A stretch of 64,000 bases of DNA from an uncultured Rhodospirillales bacterium (GTDB lineage Bacteria; Pseudomonadota; Alphaproteobacteria; CACIAM-22H2): positions 1-64,000 of the forward strand of contig CALANV010000043.1 in the NCBI GenBank assembly GCA_937926175.1, in the 5' to 3' direction. Below the pieces are notes generated by a model, which saw only the letters and a list, made by a program, of their open reading frames with translations, ran no database searches and was not told where the DNA came from. A program made the translations under genes and the position numbers. Positions 52,029 to 61,056 of this stretch are shown piece by piece; positions within the stretch are counted from its first letter, which is position 1; the number at the start of each line of letters is the position of its first letter.

Positions 52029-52176
52029 CCGGGCGTATCGTTCGCCCCCTCAGGGGCACGATCTCGGGGCGCCGGGGCGAAGCGAGGTGGCCCAAATGAT
52101 GCCATATTGCTTTGCTACCTGACCGGTGCGCCGGTAGAAGTTTGCCACCACATATAGTATAGACCTGACAATCTTT

Positions 52177-52215
52177 CGCTGAGTATTAGCGTTCTTCGCC
52201 TGCTCAGCGCTTTTT
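52177..52215 (+). terminator. Candidate intrinsic terminator between ymdB-like gene and yebC
   Basis: CGCTGAG (52177-52183) and CTCAGCG (52203-52209) pair, enclosing a small GCG/CGC hairpin, and are followed by CTTTTTCG. It lies only about 20 nt before the yebC start codon, and the best AT-rich promoter-like stretch (ATATAGTATAGACC, 52152-52165) is upstream of it. It may therefore act as an attenuator. Confidence 0.5.
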
Positions 52216-52232
52216 CGTGGATAAAGCGACAG

Positions 52233-52979
52233 ATGGCCGGCCATTCCCAATTCAAGAACATCATGCACCGCAAGGGCAAACAGGATGCCAAGCGGGGCAA
52301 GATTTTTACCAAGCTCATTCGCGAGATCATGGTTGCCGCGCGCAGCGGCTCCGATCCCGCAGGCAACCCGCGCCTGAAGGCGGCGATCGCCGCCGCGAAG
52401 GCGCAGAACATGCCGAAGGACACGATCGAACGCGCGATCAGGCGCGGCTCCGGTGCCGAGAGCGGCGAGAACTACGAAGAGGTGCGCTACGAGGGCTACG
52501 GGCCGGGCGGTGTTGCAATCATCGTCGAGGCGCTGACCGACAACCGCAATCGGACGGCCAGCGAGGTTCGCTCGATCTTCTCCAAGAACGGCGGGTCCCT
52601 GGGCGAGACCAACTCGGTTGCGTTCAACTTCGAGCGCAAGGGTGTGATCATCTATCCCGCCAGCGTCATCGACGCCGATCAGGTGTTCGAGGCGGCCCTG
52701 GAGGCGGGCGCCGAAAACGTCGAGTCCGGCGAGGAGATTCACGAGATCATAACCAGTACCGAGGATTTTGCGGCGGTGCGCGACGCGCTCGAGGCGAAAT
52801 TCGGCGCGGCGGAGAGCGCCCGGCTCGCCTGGCGGCCCACCAGCACCGTTCCGGTCGATGCCGGGACCGCGGAGGCGTTGTTCCAGCTGATCGAGGCGCT
52901 GGAGGACAATGACGATGTCCAGACCGTCTCGGCGAATTACGAGGTCGCGGACGAGGTCGTCGCGCGGCTCACGGCCTAG
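52233..52979 (+). CDS. yebC: YebC/PmpR/TACO1 family protein
   Basis: A 248-residue protein with the canonical start MAGHSQFKNIMHRKGKQDAKRGKIFTKL and the three-domain YebC fold (AKAQNMPKDTIERAIRRG, YEGYGPGGVAIIVEALTDNRNRTASEVR). Members were named as transcriptional regulators (PmpR) and, more recently, as ribosome-associated factors that help translate proline stretches. It is immediately upstream of ruvCAB, the common proteobacterial order. The start is fixed by conservation, although no strong Shine-Dalgarno is present. Confidence 0.95.
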   Translation: MAGHSQFKNIMHRKGKQDAKRGKIFTKLIREIMVAARSGSDPAGNPRLKAAIAAAKAQNMPKDTIERAIRRGSGAESGENYEEVRYEGYGPGGVAIIVEALTDNRNRTASEVRSIFSKNGGSLGETNSVAFNFERKGVIIYPASVIDADQVFEAALEAGAENVESGEEIHEIITSTEDFAAVRDALEAKFGAAESARLAWRPTSTVPVDAGTAEALFQLIEALEDNDDVQTVSANYEVADEVVARLTA

Positions 52980-52985
52980 GCGCGC

Positions 52986-53504
52986 ATGCGGCTGATCGGG
53001 CTCGATCCGGGACTCCGCTCCACGGGATGGGGCGTCATCGAGGTCGACGGATCGCGGCTCCGTCATGTCGCAAACGGCATCGTGAAGACGGATGGCGGGC
53101 TTTCGACCGCCGTCCGCCTCGTTCAGGTCTTCGAGGGGCTCGCGGCCGTGATCGCAGAGCATCGGCCGGACGTGGCGGCAGTCGAAGAAACGTTCGTGAA
53201 CACCAACGCGACCAGCACGCTGAAGCTCGGCATGGCACGGGGCGCGGTCCTGCTCGCGCCAGCGCGCGCGGGTGTCCCGGTTGCGGAATATTCGGCGAAT
53301 GCGATCAAGAAGGCGATCGTCGGCGTCGGCCATGCCGAGAAGACGCAGGTTCAGATGATGGTCAGCCGTCTGCTGCCGGGCGTGGAGTTCGCCGGGCCCG
53401 ATGCGGCCGATGCGCTGGCGGTCGCCATCTGCCATGCGCATCATGCCCAGACCCGGCGTGCCCTGGCCGGCGGCGTGATCATGGCCGGAGGCGCCGCGGA
53501 GTGA
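52986..53504 (+). CDS. ruvC: Holliday junction resolvase RuvC
   Basis: A 172-residue endonuclease that cuts Holliday junctions as a dimer with RuvAB. The acidic catalytic residues are Asp7 (GLDPGLRSTGWG), Glu in AAVEETFVNTN near residue 67, and the two Asp of GPDAADALAVAICHAHH near 140. It starts 6 nt after the yebC stop and is followed by ruvA 4 nt after its own stop, so it belongs to the yebC-ruvCAB operon. Confidence 0.96.
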   Translation: MRLIGLDPGLRSTGWGVIEVDGSRLRHVANGIVKTDGGLSTAVRLVQVFEGLAAVIAEHRPDVAAVEETFVNTNATSTLKLGMARGAVLLAPARAGVPVAEYSANAIKKAIVGVGHAEKTQVQMMVSRLLPGVEFAGPDAADALAVAICHAHHAQTRRALAGGVIMAGGAAE

Positions 53505-53508
53505 CGTC

Positions 53509-54132
53509 GTGATCGCGAAGCTCACCGGAATTCTCGACACGATCGCGCGCGACCACGTGATCATCGACGTCGGCGGCGTGGGATATCTCGTTCGCTGTTC
53601 GGCGCGCACGCTCGGCGCGATGCCTGCGGTCGGCGCCAGCGTCAGCCTTGCGGTCGAGACGCTGGTGCGGGAGGACGCGATCGATCTCTACGGATTTGCG
53701 GGAAGCGCCGAACGCGAGTGGTTTCGCCAGCTGACGACGGTTCAGGGCGTGGGGGCCAGGGTCGCGCTTTCGATTCTCTCCGCGCTCGGCACGGACGATC
53801 TGGCACAGGCGATCATGGCCGGCGACAAGAGCATGCTCACGCGCGCCGAAGGCGTCGGTCCGAAGCTCGCCAACCGTATCGTCAGCGAGCTCAAGGACAA
53901 GGTCGCGGGCGAAGCGTTTGCGCACGTCGCCGTGTCGCCGCCGGCTGCGCGTCCGGACGGCGGAGACGGAACAGCGGACAGCGTCGTCGCCGACGCGATC
54001 TCCGCCCTCGTCAATCTCGGCTATCGGCGCGCTGAAGCCATGGGCGCCATCGACCGTGCCGTGCGGAAACTCGGGCCGGGCGCGAAGCTCGAGGCTCTGA
54101 TTCCCGCCGGGCTGAAGGAGCTTGCGACATGA
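53509..54132 (+). CDS. ruvA: Holliday junction branch migration protein RuvA
   Basis: A 207-residue DNA-binding subunit that forms a tetramer on the junction and loads RuvB. It has the N-terminal OB fold (MIAKLTGILDTIARDHVIIDVGGVGYLV), the paired helix-hairpin-helix region (TVQGVGARVALSILSALG and RAEGVGPKLANRIVSELKDKV), an Ala/Pro/Gly linker and the C-terminal RuvB-binding domain (ADAISALVNLGYRRAEAMGAI). The start is GTG at 53509, and the stop overlaps the ruvB start by 4 nt. Confidence 0.95.
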   Translation: MIAKLTGILDTIARDHVIIDVGGVGYLVRCSARTLGAMPAVGASVSLAVETLVREDAIDLYGFAGSAEREWFRQLTTVQGVGARVALSILSALGTDDLAQAIMAGDKSMLTRAEGVGPKLANRIVSELKDKVAGEAFAHVAVSPPAARPDGGDGTADSVVADAISALVNLGYRRAEAMGAIDRAVRKLGPGAKLEALIPAGLKELAT

Positions 54133-55193
54133 CGGAGGGCGGACGCGCGGTCAGTCCCGGATTCATCGCCGGCGATGCCGCCGAGTCGAGCATCCGGCCG
54201 CTTACGCTGGACGATTTCATCGGCCAGCGGCAGGTCCGGGAGAATCTTCGCGTGTTCATTTCGGCAGCGCGTACCCGCGCCGATGCGCTCGATCACGTTC
54301 TGCTGCACGGGCCGCCGGGTCTCGGCAAGACGACGCTCGCCCAGATCGTCGCGCGCGAACTCGGCGTCGGCTTCCGCGCGACGTCCGGGCCCGTGATCGC
54401 GCGCGCGGGCGACCTCGCCGCGATCCTGACCAATCTCCAGCCGCGCGACGTGCTGTTCATCGACGAGATCCATCGCCTGTCGCCCGCGGTCGAGGAAGTG
54501 CTCTATCCCGCGATGGAGGACTTCCAGCTCGACCTCATGATCGGTGAGGGGCCGGCCGCGCGCTCGGTTCGCATCGACCTGCCGCCCTTCACCCTGATCG
54601 GGGCGACGACGCGCGCCGGGCTCATCACGACGCCGTTGCGCGACCGGTTCGGCATTCCGCTGCGGCTCGTCTTCTACGGCCCCGACGAACTCGAAGAGAT
54701 CGTGCGGCGCAGTGCCCGCGTCCTCAACGTCAATCTGACGCCCGAAGGCGCGGCCGAGATCGCGCGCCGGTCGCGCGGCACGCCGCGCGTCGCCGGCCGG
54801 CTGCTGCGTCGCGTGCGCGACTTCGCGGCGGTCGGCGGGATCACGGAGATCGACCGCGCCGCTGCGGACGCGGCGCTGACGCGGCTCGAGGTCGATGCGG
54901 CCGGGCTCGACGCCATGGACCGGCGCTATTTGCGCTGCATCGTCGAGAACTACGGCGGCGGTCCGGTCGGCGTCGAGACTCTTGCCGCCGCGCTGTCGGA
55001 GCAGCGCGACACGATCGAGGACGTCATCGAGCCGTACCTGCTTCAGATCGGCCTGCTGCAGCGAACGCCGCGGGGGCGTGTGCTGACCGAGCGCGGATGG
55101 CGCCATCTCGGGCTGGAGCCGCCGGCGGACTCGGTTCGGCAGCTCGAACTCCTGGCTCGTATGGGTGACGAGGCCGCAAGTGAGGAAGGATAG
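54129..55193 (+). CDS. ruvB: Holliday junction branch migration ATPase RuvB
   Basis: A 354-residue AAA+ motor. Walker A GPPGLGKT is near residue 61, Walker B is in VLFIDEIHRLSPAVEE, sensor 1 in TLIGATTRAGLI, the arginine finger in PLRDRFGIPLRL, and the C-terminal winged helix in FLQ-type QIGLLQRTPRGRVLTERGWRHLG. The N-terminus SSIRPLTLDDFIGQ (here SSIRPL with IGQRQVRENL) is standard. It overlaps ruvA by 4 nt and the ybgC start by 29 nt. Confidence 0.96.
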   Translation: MTEGGRAVSPGFIAGDAAESSIRPLTLDDFIGQRQVRENLRVFISAARTRADALDHVLLHGPPGLGKTTLAQIVARELGVGFRATSGPVIARAGDLAAILTNLQPRDVLFIDEIHRLSPAVEEVLYPAMEDFQLDLMIGEGPAARSVRIDLPPFTLIGATTRAGLITTPLRDRFGIPLRLVFYGPDELEEIVRRSARVLNVNLTPEGAAEIARRSRGTPRVAGRLLRRVRDFAAVGGITEIDRAAADAALTRLEVDAAGLDAMDRRYLRCIVENYGGGPVGVETLAAALSEQRDTIEDVIEPYLLQIGLLQRTPRGRVLTERGWRHLGLEPPADSVRQLELLARMGDEAASEEG

Positions 55194-55642
55194 GGGCACG
55201 GCCAGCGCTCTGCCGTCGGTGGAGCACCGCTTTCCGATCCGCGTCTATTACGAGGACACGGACGCCGCCGGCATCGTCTACTACGCCAATTACCTGAAGT
55301 TCGCCGAGCGCGCGCGGACCGAGATGCTCCGTGCGCTGGGCGTCGGCCATCGCGCGCTGCGCGATGACACGGGCGTCGTCTTCGCCGTGCGGCGATGCCA
55401 GGTCGAGTACCTGGCGCCTGCCCGGCTCGATGACGAGCTCGAGGTCCGCACGCGGATCATCGACATGAGTGGCGCCTCGATCGAGCTCGAGCAGGTCGTC
55501 ACCCGGGAGGAGAACACGCTCGTTCACCTCAACGTCATGCTGGTCTGCATCGGTCCGGGCGGTCGCGCCACACGGCTGCCGTCGGCCGTGCGCGAGGCCT
55601 TCGCACGGAATCGATCCTCACAGTCGAACAAGCAGGACACCA

Positions 55643-55650
<8 letters not shown>
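55165..55650 (+). CDS. ybgC: Tol-Pal system-associated acyl-CoA thioesterase
   Basis: A 161-residue hotdog thioesterase. The active-site segment FPIRVYYEDTDAAGIVYYANYLKFAERARTEML has the catalytic Asp in EDTDAAG, diagnostic of YbgC. It hydrolyses short- or acyl-ACP/CoA thioesters and is the conserved first gene of tol-pal operons. The GTG at 55165 lies inside the end of ruvB; a downstream GTG at 55180 is possible. It overlaps the tolQ start by 8 nt. Confidence 0.92.
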
Positions 55651-56374
<724 letters not shown>

Positions 56375-56376
56375 CC

Positions 56377-56844
56377 ATGGCCGGCCCCCTCATGGGCGCC
56401 ACGCGGTCGCGTTCGTCGCGGCGGACCCGGCGACTGGTCAGCGACATCAATGTCACGCCGTTCGTGGACGTCATGCTGGTGCTACTCGTCATCTTCATGG
56501 TGACGGCGCCGCTTTTGACCGCGGGTGTCGAAGTCGACCTGCCGAAGACGCAGGCCGCGCAGACCACCGGCCAGGATGAGCCGCTGATCGTGAGCGTCAA
56601 TGCCCAGGGCAAGATCTTTCTCCAGGAAACCGAGATGGAGCAGGACGTCCTGATCGCACGGCTGAAGGCGATCACCGCCAACAAGCCGGAGCAGCGCATA
56701 TTCGTACGCGGCGATCGGTCGCTCAGCTACGGCAAGGTGATGGAGGTGATGGGCGCACTGAGCGAGGCCGGGTTCGCCAAGGTCGCGCTGGTTGCCGAGA
56801 TTCCCGGCAGCAGCGGCCGTCAGCCATCCAGAACGGGTCGCTAG
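56377..56844 (+). CDS. tolR: Tol-Pal protein TolR
   Basis: A 155-residue ExbD/TolR protein with one transmembrane helix. It carries the essential aspartate of the proton path in SDINVTPFVDVMLVLLVIFMVTAPLL. The periplasmic domain follows (EVDLPKTQAAQ to EQRIFVRGDRSLSYGKVMEVMGALSEAGFAKVALVAE). It lies between tolQ and tolA in the operon; the N-terminal RSRSSRRTRRL stretch is a cytoplasmic anchor. Confidence 0.95.
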   Translation: MAGPLMGATRSRSSRRTRRLVSDINVTPFVDVMLVLLVIFMVTAPLLTAGVEVDLPKTQAAQTTGQDEPLIVSVNAQGKIFLQETEMEQDVLIARLKAITANKPEQRIFVRGDRSLSYGKVMEVMGALSEAGFAKVALVAEIPGSSGRQPSRTGR

Positions 56845-56855
56845 ATCATACGACC

Positions 56856-57794
56856 ATGCGCAGGGCTGCGCTCCTTTCGGCGTTGTTGCATGTGGCGGTC
56901 TTCCTGATCGCCTGGTTCGGCGTGCCCGATTTTTTCCGGTCCCCGCCGCCGGAAGAGAAGCCGCTGATCGTCGAGATGCTGCCGCTCGCGCAAATCACGA
57001 ACGCGCCGCCGCCGACGCCGGCGCCGCCGAAGGTGGCGGAGGCACCGAACCCCCCCGAGCCCAAGCCGGAGCCGCCGAAGCCGGAACCGCCCAAAGTCGC
57101 GGAGGCGCCCAAGCCGGAGCCACCGAAACCCGAGCCACCCAAGCCGCCGCCGCCCCCACCCCTACCACCGCCACCACCGCAGGCGGCAGCGCCGTCGCCG
57201 CCGGCACCTGCGCCGACGCCGGCTCCGCGCGCCGAGGCGCCGCTGCCGAAGCCGCCGCCGCCGCGTCCTGCGCCGCCGAAGCCGCAGCAGGTGGCGCGCG
57301 CCACGCCGCCGGCGCCGCAGCCGAATCGGCAGCAGACGTTTGATCTCGACAACGTGCTGCGGGATCTGACGCGTCGTCGTCCGCAGGCGGCGGAGCCGCA
57401 GCCTGCGCCGCAGCAGCAACAGGCGCAGACGGCGGCCCGGTCTTCGTCGAATGCACCGCATAACCCGCTGCTGCGGCTTTCGATGACCGAGGAGGACGCG
57501 ATCCGGCAGAAGATCTACCAGAACTGGAACGTCGATATCGGCGCCAAGGGCATCGAAAGCTTCGTGGTGGAGCTGCGCATCTACACGGCCGTCGACGGCA
57601 GCGTGCGCGACGTGCGCGTCGAGAGCCAGGACTGGACGTCCGACGAGCGTTACCGGGCCTTCGTCGAAAGCGCGCGCCGCGCCGTGTTCCGCAGCTCGCC
57701 GCTGCCGATTCCGGCGGACAAGGCCGCGCAACTCACGGACGGCAACCTTGTCTTGCGCTTCAGTGCGAAGGACATGCTCGGGATCAGGGGCTGA
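56856..57794 (+). CDS. tolA: Cell envelope integrity protein TolA, proline-rich form
   Basis: A 312-residue protein linking the TolQR motor to Pal. One N-terminal transmembrane helix (AALLSALLHVAVFLIAWFGV) is followed by a central region of about 130 residues dominated by Pro, Glu, Lys and Ala. It includes repeated PKPEPPKPEPP-type units and polyproline runs, instead of the usual Ala/Lys helix. The C-terminal TonB/TolA-like domain includes LSMTEEDAIRQKIYQNWNVDI and VRVESQDWTSDERYRAFVESARRAVFRSSPLP. Identity rests on position and both ends. It starts 11 nt after tolR. Confidence 0.9.
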   Translation: MRRAALLSALLHVAVFLIAWFGVPDFFRSPPPEEKPLIVEMLPLAQITNAPPPTPAPPKVAEAPNPPEPKPEPPKPEPPKVAEAPKPEPPKPEPPKPPPPPPLPPPPPQAAAPSPPAPAPTPAPRAEAPLPKPPPPRPAPPKPQQVARATPPAPQPNRQQTFDLDNVLRDLTRRRPQAAEPQPAPQQQQAQTAARSSSNAPHNPLLRLSMTEEDAIRQKIYQNWNVDIGAKGIESFVVELRIYTAVDGSVRDVRVESQDWTSDERYRAFVESARRAVFRSSPLPIPADKAAQLTDGNLVLRFSAKDMLGIRG

Positions 57795-57866
57795 CCGGCC
57801 CGGGTGCCACGGAATGGACAAAAATCCGCGCGAGAAGAAGAAGCAAGGATTGGAGAGAGGTACGTG

Positions 57867-59210
57867 ATGTACAGGTCACCCATCGCACGCCTTGCCGGCG
57901 TCGCCCTTTGCATGCTCGCCGCCGCCGGCCTCACGGGGACGGCGGATGCCGAGGTGCGAATCGACATCACCCGCGGCAAGGTCGAGCCGATGCCGATCGC
58001 GGTGTCACCGTTCTTCGGCGCGCAGCCCAAGGACGCCCAGATCGGTCAGGACCTGACCAACGTGATTGCCGCCAACCTCGAGCGCTCGGGGCTGTTCCAT
58101 CCGATCGATCCCAAGGCCTACATCCAGACGCCGGTCGCCTTGCGCAACCAGCCGCCGCGTTTTGCCGATTGGCGCGCGATCAATGCCCAGGCGCTCATCC
58201 ACGGCAATGTCGATCTGCAGTCCGACGGCCGCCTGCGCGTCGAGTTCCGGCTCTGGGACGTCTACGGCGAGAGCCAGATGGAAGGGCGGGTCTTCACGAC
58301 CGCGCCGCAGAACTGGCGCCGCGTCGCGCACATCATCTCCGACGCGGTCTACAAGCGTATTACCGGGGAGGACGGGTATTTCGACACGCGCATCGTCTAT
58401 GTCGCGGAGTCGGGCCCGCTGCAGCGGCGGACCAAGCGGCTTGCCATCATGGACCAGGACGGCGCCAACCACCGTTTCCTGACCGACGGCCGTGTCCTGG
58501 TGCTGACGCCGCGCTTCTCGCCGACGACGCAGGAGATCACGTATCTCTCCTACATCAACAACAAGCCGCGCGTTTATATCTACAACATCGACACCGGGCA
58601 GCAGGAAGTGCTCGGCGATTTTCCGGGCATGACGTTCGCGCCACGATTCTCACCGGACGGAAACCGGGTGATCATGAGCATGGCGCAGAACGGCAACACC
58701 GACATCTATGTGATGGACCTGCGCACGCGGCGGGTGCAGCGCCTCACCGATCATCCCGCGATAGACACCTCGCCCACCTATTCGCCGGACGGGCGGCAGA
58801 TCGTCTTCAACTCCGACCGCAGCGGCGCGCAGCAGCTTTACGTCATGGACAGCGACGGGAGCAACGTGCGGCGGATCAGCTTCGGCACCGGCCGGTATGC
58901 GACGCCGGTCTGGTCGCCCCGCGGCGACCTCATCGCCTTCACCCGTATGCATGAGGGTGAATTCTATATCGGCGTAATCCGGCCGGACGGCTCGGGCGAA
59001 CGGCTGCTGACTCGGGGCTTTCTGGTCGAGGGGCCGACCTGGGCGCCCAATGGACGCGTCCTGATGTATTTTAAACAAAACCCCGCCGATAGCCGTGGAC
59101 AAGGAACGAATAGTCGACTCTATTCAATCGATCTCACCGGATACAATGAACGGGAAATAATCACGCCAACGGAAGCTTCGGATCCGGCGTGGTCCCCCTT
59201 GATTCCGTGA
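57867..59210 (+). CDS. tolB: Tol-Pal system beta-propeller protein TolB
   Basis: A 447-residue periplasmic protein. The signal peptide is about residues 1-28 (RSPIARLAGVALCMLAAAGL to ADAE). The N-terminal domain (VRIDITRGKVEPMPIAVSPF) and the six-bladed propeller are clear, with repeats such as FAPRFSPDGNRVIMSMAQNGNTDIYVMD and TSPTYSPDGRQIVFNSDRSGAQQLYVMD. It binds Pal and is regulated by TolA. The ATG at 57867, with GAGAGAGG 7 nt upstream, fits the signal peptide better than the in-frame start at 57804. Confidence 0.95.
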   Translation: MYRSPIARLAGVALCMLAAAGLTGTADAEVRIDITRGKVEPMPIAVSPFFGAQPKDAQIGQDLTNVIAANLERSGLFHPIDPKAYIQTPVALRNQPPRFADWRAINAQALIHGNVDLQSDGRLRVEFRLWDVYGESQMEGRVFTTAPQNWRRVAHIISDAVYKRITGEDGYFDTRIVYVAESGPLQRRTKRLAIMDQDGANHRFLTDGRVLVLTPRFSPTTQEITYLSYINNKPRVYIYNIDTGQQEVLGDFPGMTFAPRFSPDGNRVIMSMAQNGNTDIYVMDLRTRRVQRLTDHPAIDTSPTYSPDGRQIVFNSDRSGAQQLYVMDSDGSNVRRISFGTGRYATPVWSPRGDLIAFTRMHEGEFYIGVIRPDGSGERLLTRGFLVEGPTWAPNGRVLMYFKQNPADSRGQGTNSRLYSIDLTGYNEREIITPTEASDPAWSPLIP

Positions 59211-59364
59211 CTCCAGAGGCATATAGTCCGCGCCAACCTTAGCTGGGCCAAAAATGTCTCAGTGCGCCCCGGATTGTTGTGTGGGCGGAAGAAAGCAGAC
59301 ATAATCTTTAACGAGCCGCGCGGATACTTGGCCGCGCTGTAGAGTAGAAAAAAAGGAGTTCGAG

Positions 59365-59865
59365 ATGCGTTTCAAGTTGCTGAGCATGTTCGCCGCAGTG
59401 TTGCTGCTGGCGGCGTGCGAGACGGCGTCTGACGAGTCGGCTGCAACCGGCGGCACGGGTGGCGTGCAGACCGGCACCGGCGTCACCAGCACCGAGCAGG
59501 CCCGGCCACGGACGCCGCAGGAAGAGCTCGTCGCCGAGGTCGGCGACCGAGTCTTTTTCGACTTCGACAAGTCGGACCTGAAGCCTGAGGCGCGTCGTAC
59601 GATTGAGCGCTGGGCCGCGTTCCTGCGCAAGTATCCGAACCTGACGGTGACCATCGAGGGACATTGCGACGAGCGTGGTACCCGCGAGTACAACCTGGCA
59701 CTCGGCGAGCGTCGCGCCAATGCGGCCAGGAACTTCCTCGTCTCGCTCGGCATCGAGGCACGCCGCGTGGCGACGATCAGCTACGGCAAGGAGCGTCCGG
59801 CGGTCGTCGGCTCGAACGAGGCCGCGTGGTCGCAGAATCGCCGCGCCGTGATGGTCGTCAACTGA
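59365..59865 (+). CDS. pal: Peptidoglycan-associated lipoprotein Pal
   Basis: A 166-residue outer-membrane lipoprotein. The signal peptide and lipobox (FKLLSMFAAVLLLAAC) give Cys18. A Gly/Thr-rich linker leads to the OmpA-like domain (RVFFDFDKSDLKPEARRTIERWAAFL and TIEGHCDERGTREYNLALGERRANAARNFL), which binds peptidoglycan. AAGGAGTTCGAG precedes the ATG. A 154-bp gap after tolB suggests its own promoter in addition to read-through. Confidence 0.96.
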   Translation: MRFKLLSMFAAVLLLAACETASDESAATGGTGGVQTGTGVTSTEQARPRTPQEELVAEVGDRVFFDFDKSDLKPEARRTIERWAAFLRKYPNLTVTIEGHCDERGTREYNLALGERRANAARNFLVSLGIEARRVATISYGKERPAVVGSNEAAWSQNRRAVMVVN

Positions 59866-59893
59866 GCGACGGCTCCAGCAGCGTCTGAAACGG

Positions 59894-59943
59894 GCGCCTG
59901 TCCGCTGGTCCCCCGGGGCCCTTCGGACAGGCGCCTTTGTTTT
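59894..59943 (+). terminator. Intrinsic terminator after pal
   Basis: GCGCCTGTCCG (59894-59904) pairs perfectly with CGGACAGGCGC (59924-59934), followed by CTTTGTTTT. The loop contains a secondary CCCCGGGG element. It separates pal from cpoB. Confidence 0.85.
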
Positions 59944-59974
59944 GCCCAAGAGCCGAACTAGATTTGTTGACGTG

Positions 59975-61015
59975 ATGGTCACCGTTTCTGTCGTACGACC
60001 GCTTGCCCGGTATGCCCTGGCGCTGTCCGTCGTGGTCGGTGCCGGGGTCTCCGCTGCCGTATGGGCGCCGGCATTGGCCCAGCAAGGTCCGGACGTCCGG
60101 TCGCTCGTCGATCAGATCGAGCGTCTGCGCCGTGACGTCGACGTCCTCCAGCGGCAACTCGCCCGCTCCGGCGGCGCGCCGGTCGCTCGCGCAACGGATT
60201 CGGCGACGTCGGTCGATCCCGGCGAGATCCCCAGTTCGTTCATCGCCCAGACCGACATGCGGTTCGCGACCGTCGACGATCAGCTGCGCGAGCTGACCGG
60301 CAAGGTCGAGGAACTCGGCTACAAGCTCTCGCAGATAACTGCGCGGCTCGACAAGCTGGTCGGCGATATCGATTTCCGGCTGACCGCGATCGAACGGGGG
60401 GGCGCGGGGGCTGCCCCGCCGCCTGGTAGTTCGTCGGCAGCGGCCGAGGGGGCGACGACGGCATCGGCTGCGCCGGTCGGCCCCGGCCCGCACATGCGCC
60501 TGGTGCCGCTTGGCCCATCGGGTCAGCCCGCGCCTGCCGAATCCGCGTCTCAGGCGCCAGGCCCGTCCCGGGCCCCGGCGCCGGCACAGACTGCCGCGAT
60601 CACCCTTCCGGACGGTTCGCCGGAAGCCCAGTACGAGTTCGCCTATGCGCAGCTGCTGCAGGCGCAGCGCGAACAGGGCGATTTCAGCCGTGCCGAGGCG
60701 GCGCTCCGGGCCTTCCTTGCCGCGCATCCCAACCATCGTCTCGCCGGCAACGCGCAATACTGGCTTGGCGAAACCTATTATGTCCGCCGTGATTTCGCAG
60801 CCGCGGCGGCGGCCTTCGCTGAGGGCTTCAAGCGCTACCCGAACAGCGAGAAGGCGCCCGACAACCTGCTCAAGCTCGGCATGTCGCTCGGTCATCTCAA
60901 TCGCAAGAGCGACGCCTGCGGCACGCTCGGCGAGCTGGAGCGGCGCTATCCCAACGCGTCGGTGTCGATCAAGCAGGCGACGCAGCGCGAGAAGCAGCGG
61001 CTGAATTGCGGCTGA
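59975..61015 (+). CDS. cpoB: Tol-Pal system coordinator CpoB (YbgF)
   Basis: A 346-residue periplasmic protein. The signal peptide (PLARYALALSVVVGAGVSAA, cleavage after ALAQ) is followed by a coiled-coil trimerisation segment (VRSLVDQIERLRRDVDVLQRQLA and later LRELTGKVEELGYKLSQITARLDKL). A Pro/Ala linker leads to three TPR-like repeats (AQYEFAYAQLLQAQREQGDFSRAEAALRAFLAAHPNHRLAGNAQYWLGE onward). In E. coli it coordinates peptidoglycan synthesis with Tol activity. The ATG at 59975 is chosen because it gives the cleanest signal peptide. Confidence 0.9.
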   Translation: MVTVSVVRPLARYALALSVVVGAGVSAAVWAPALAQQGPDVRSLVDQIERLRRDVDVLQRQLARSGGAPVARATDSATSVDPGEIPSSFIAQTDMRFATVDDQLRELTGKVEELGYKLSQITARLDKLVGDIDFRLTAIERGGAGAAPPPGSSSAAAEGATTASAAPVGPGPHMRLVPLGPSGQPAPAESASQAPGPSRAPAPAQTAAITLPDGSPEAQYEFAYAQLLQAQREQGDFSRAEAALRAFLAAHPNHRLAGNAQYWLGETYYVRRDFAAAAAAFAEGFKRYPNSEKAPDNLLKLGMSLGHLNRKSDACGTLGELERRYPNASVSIKQATQREKQRLNCG

Positions 61016-61056
61016 CGATCGGGCGTCCTCAAAGGACGCCGCCGCCAAGATACGAG

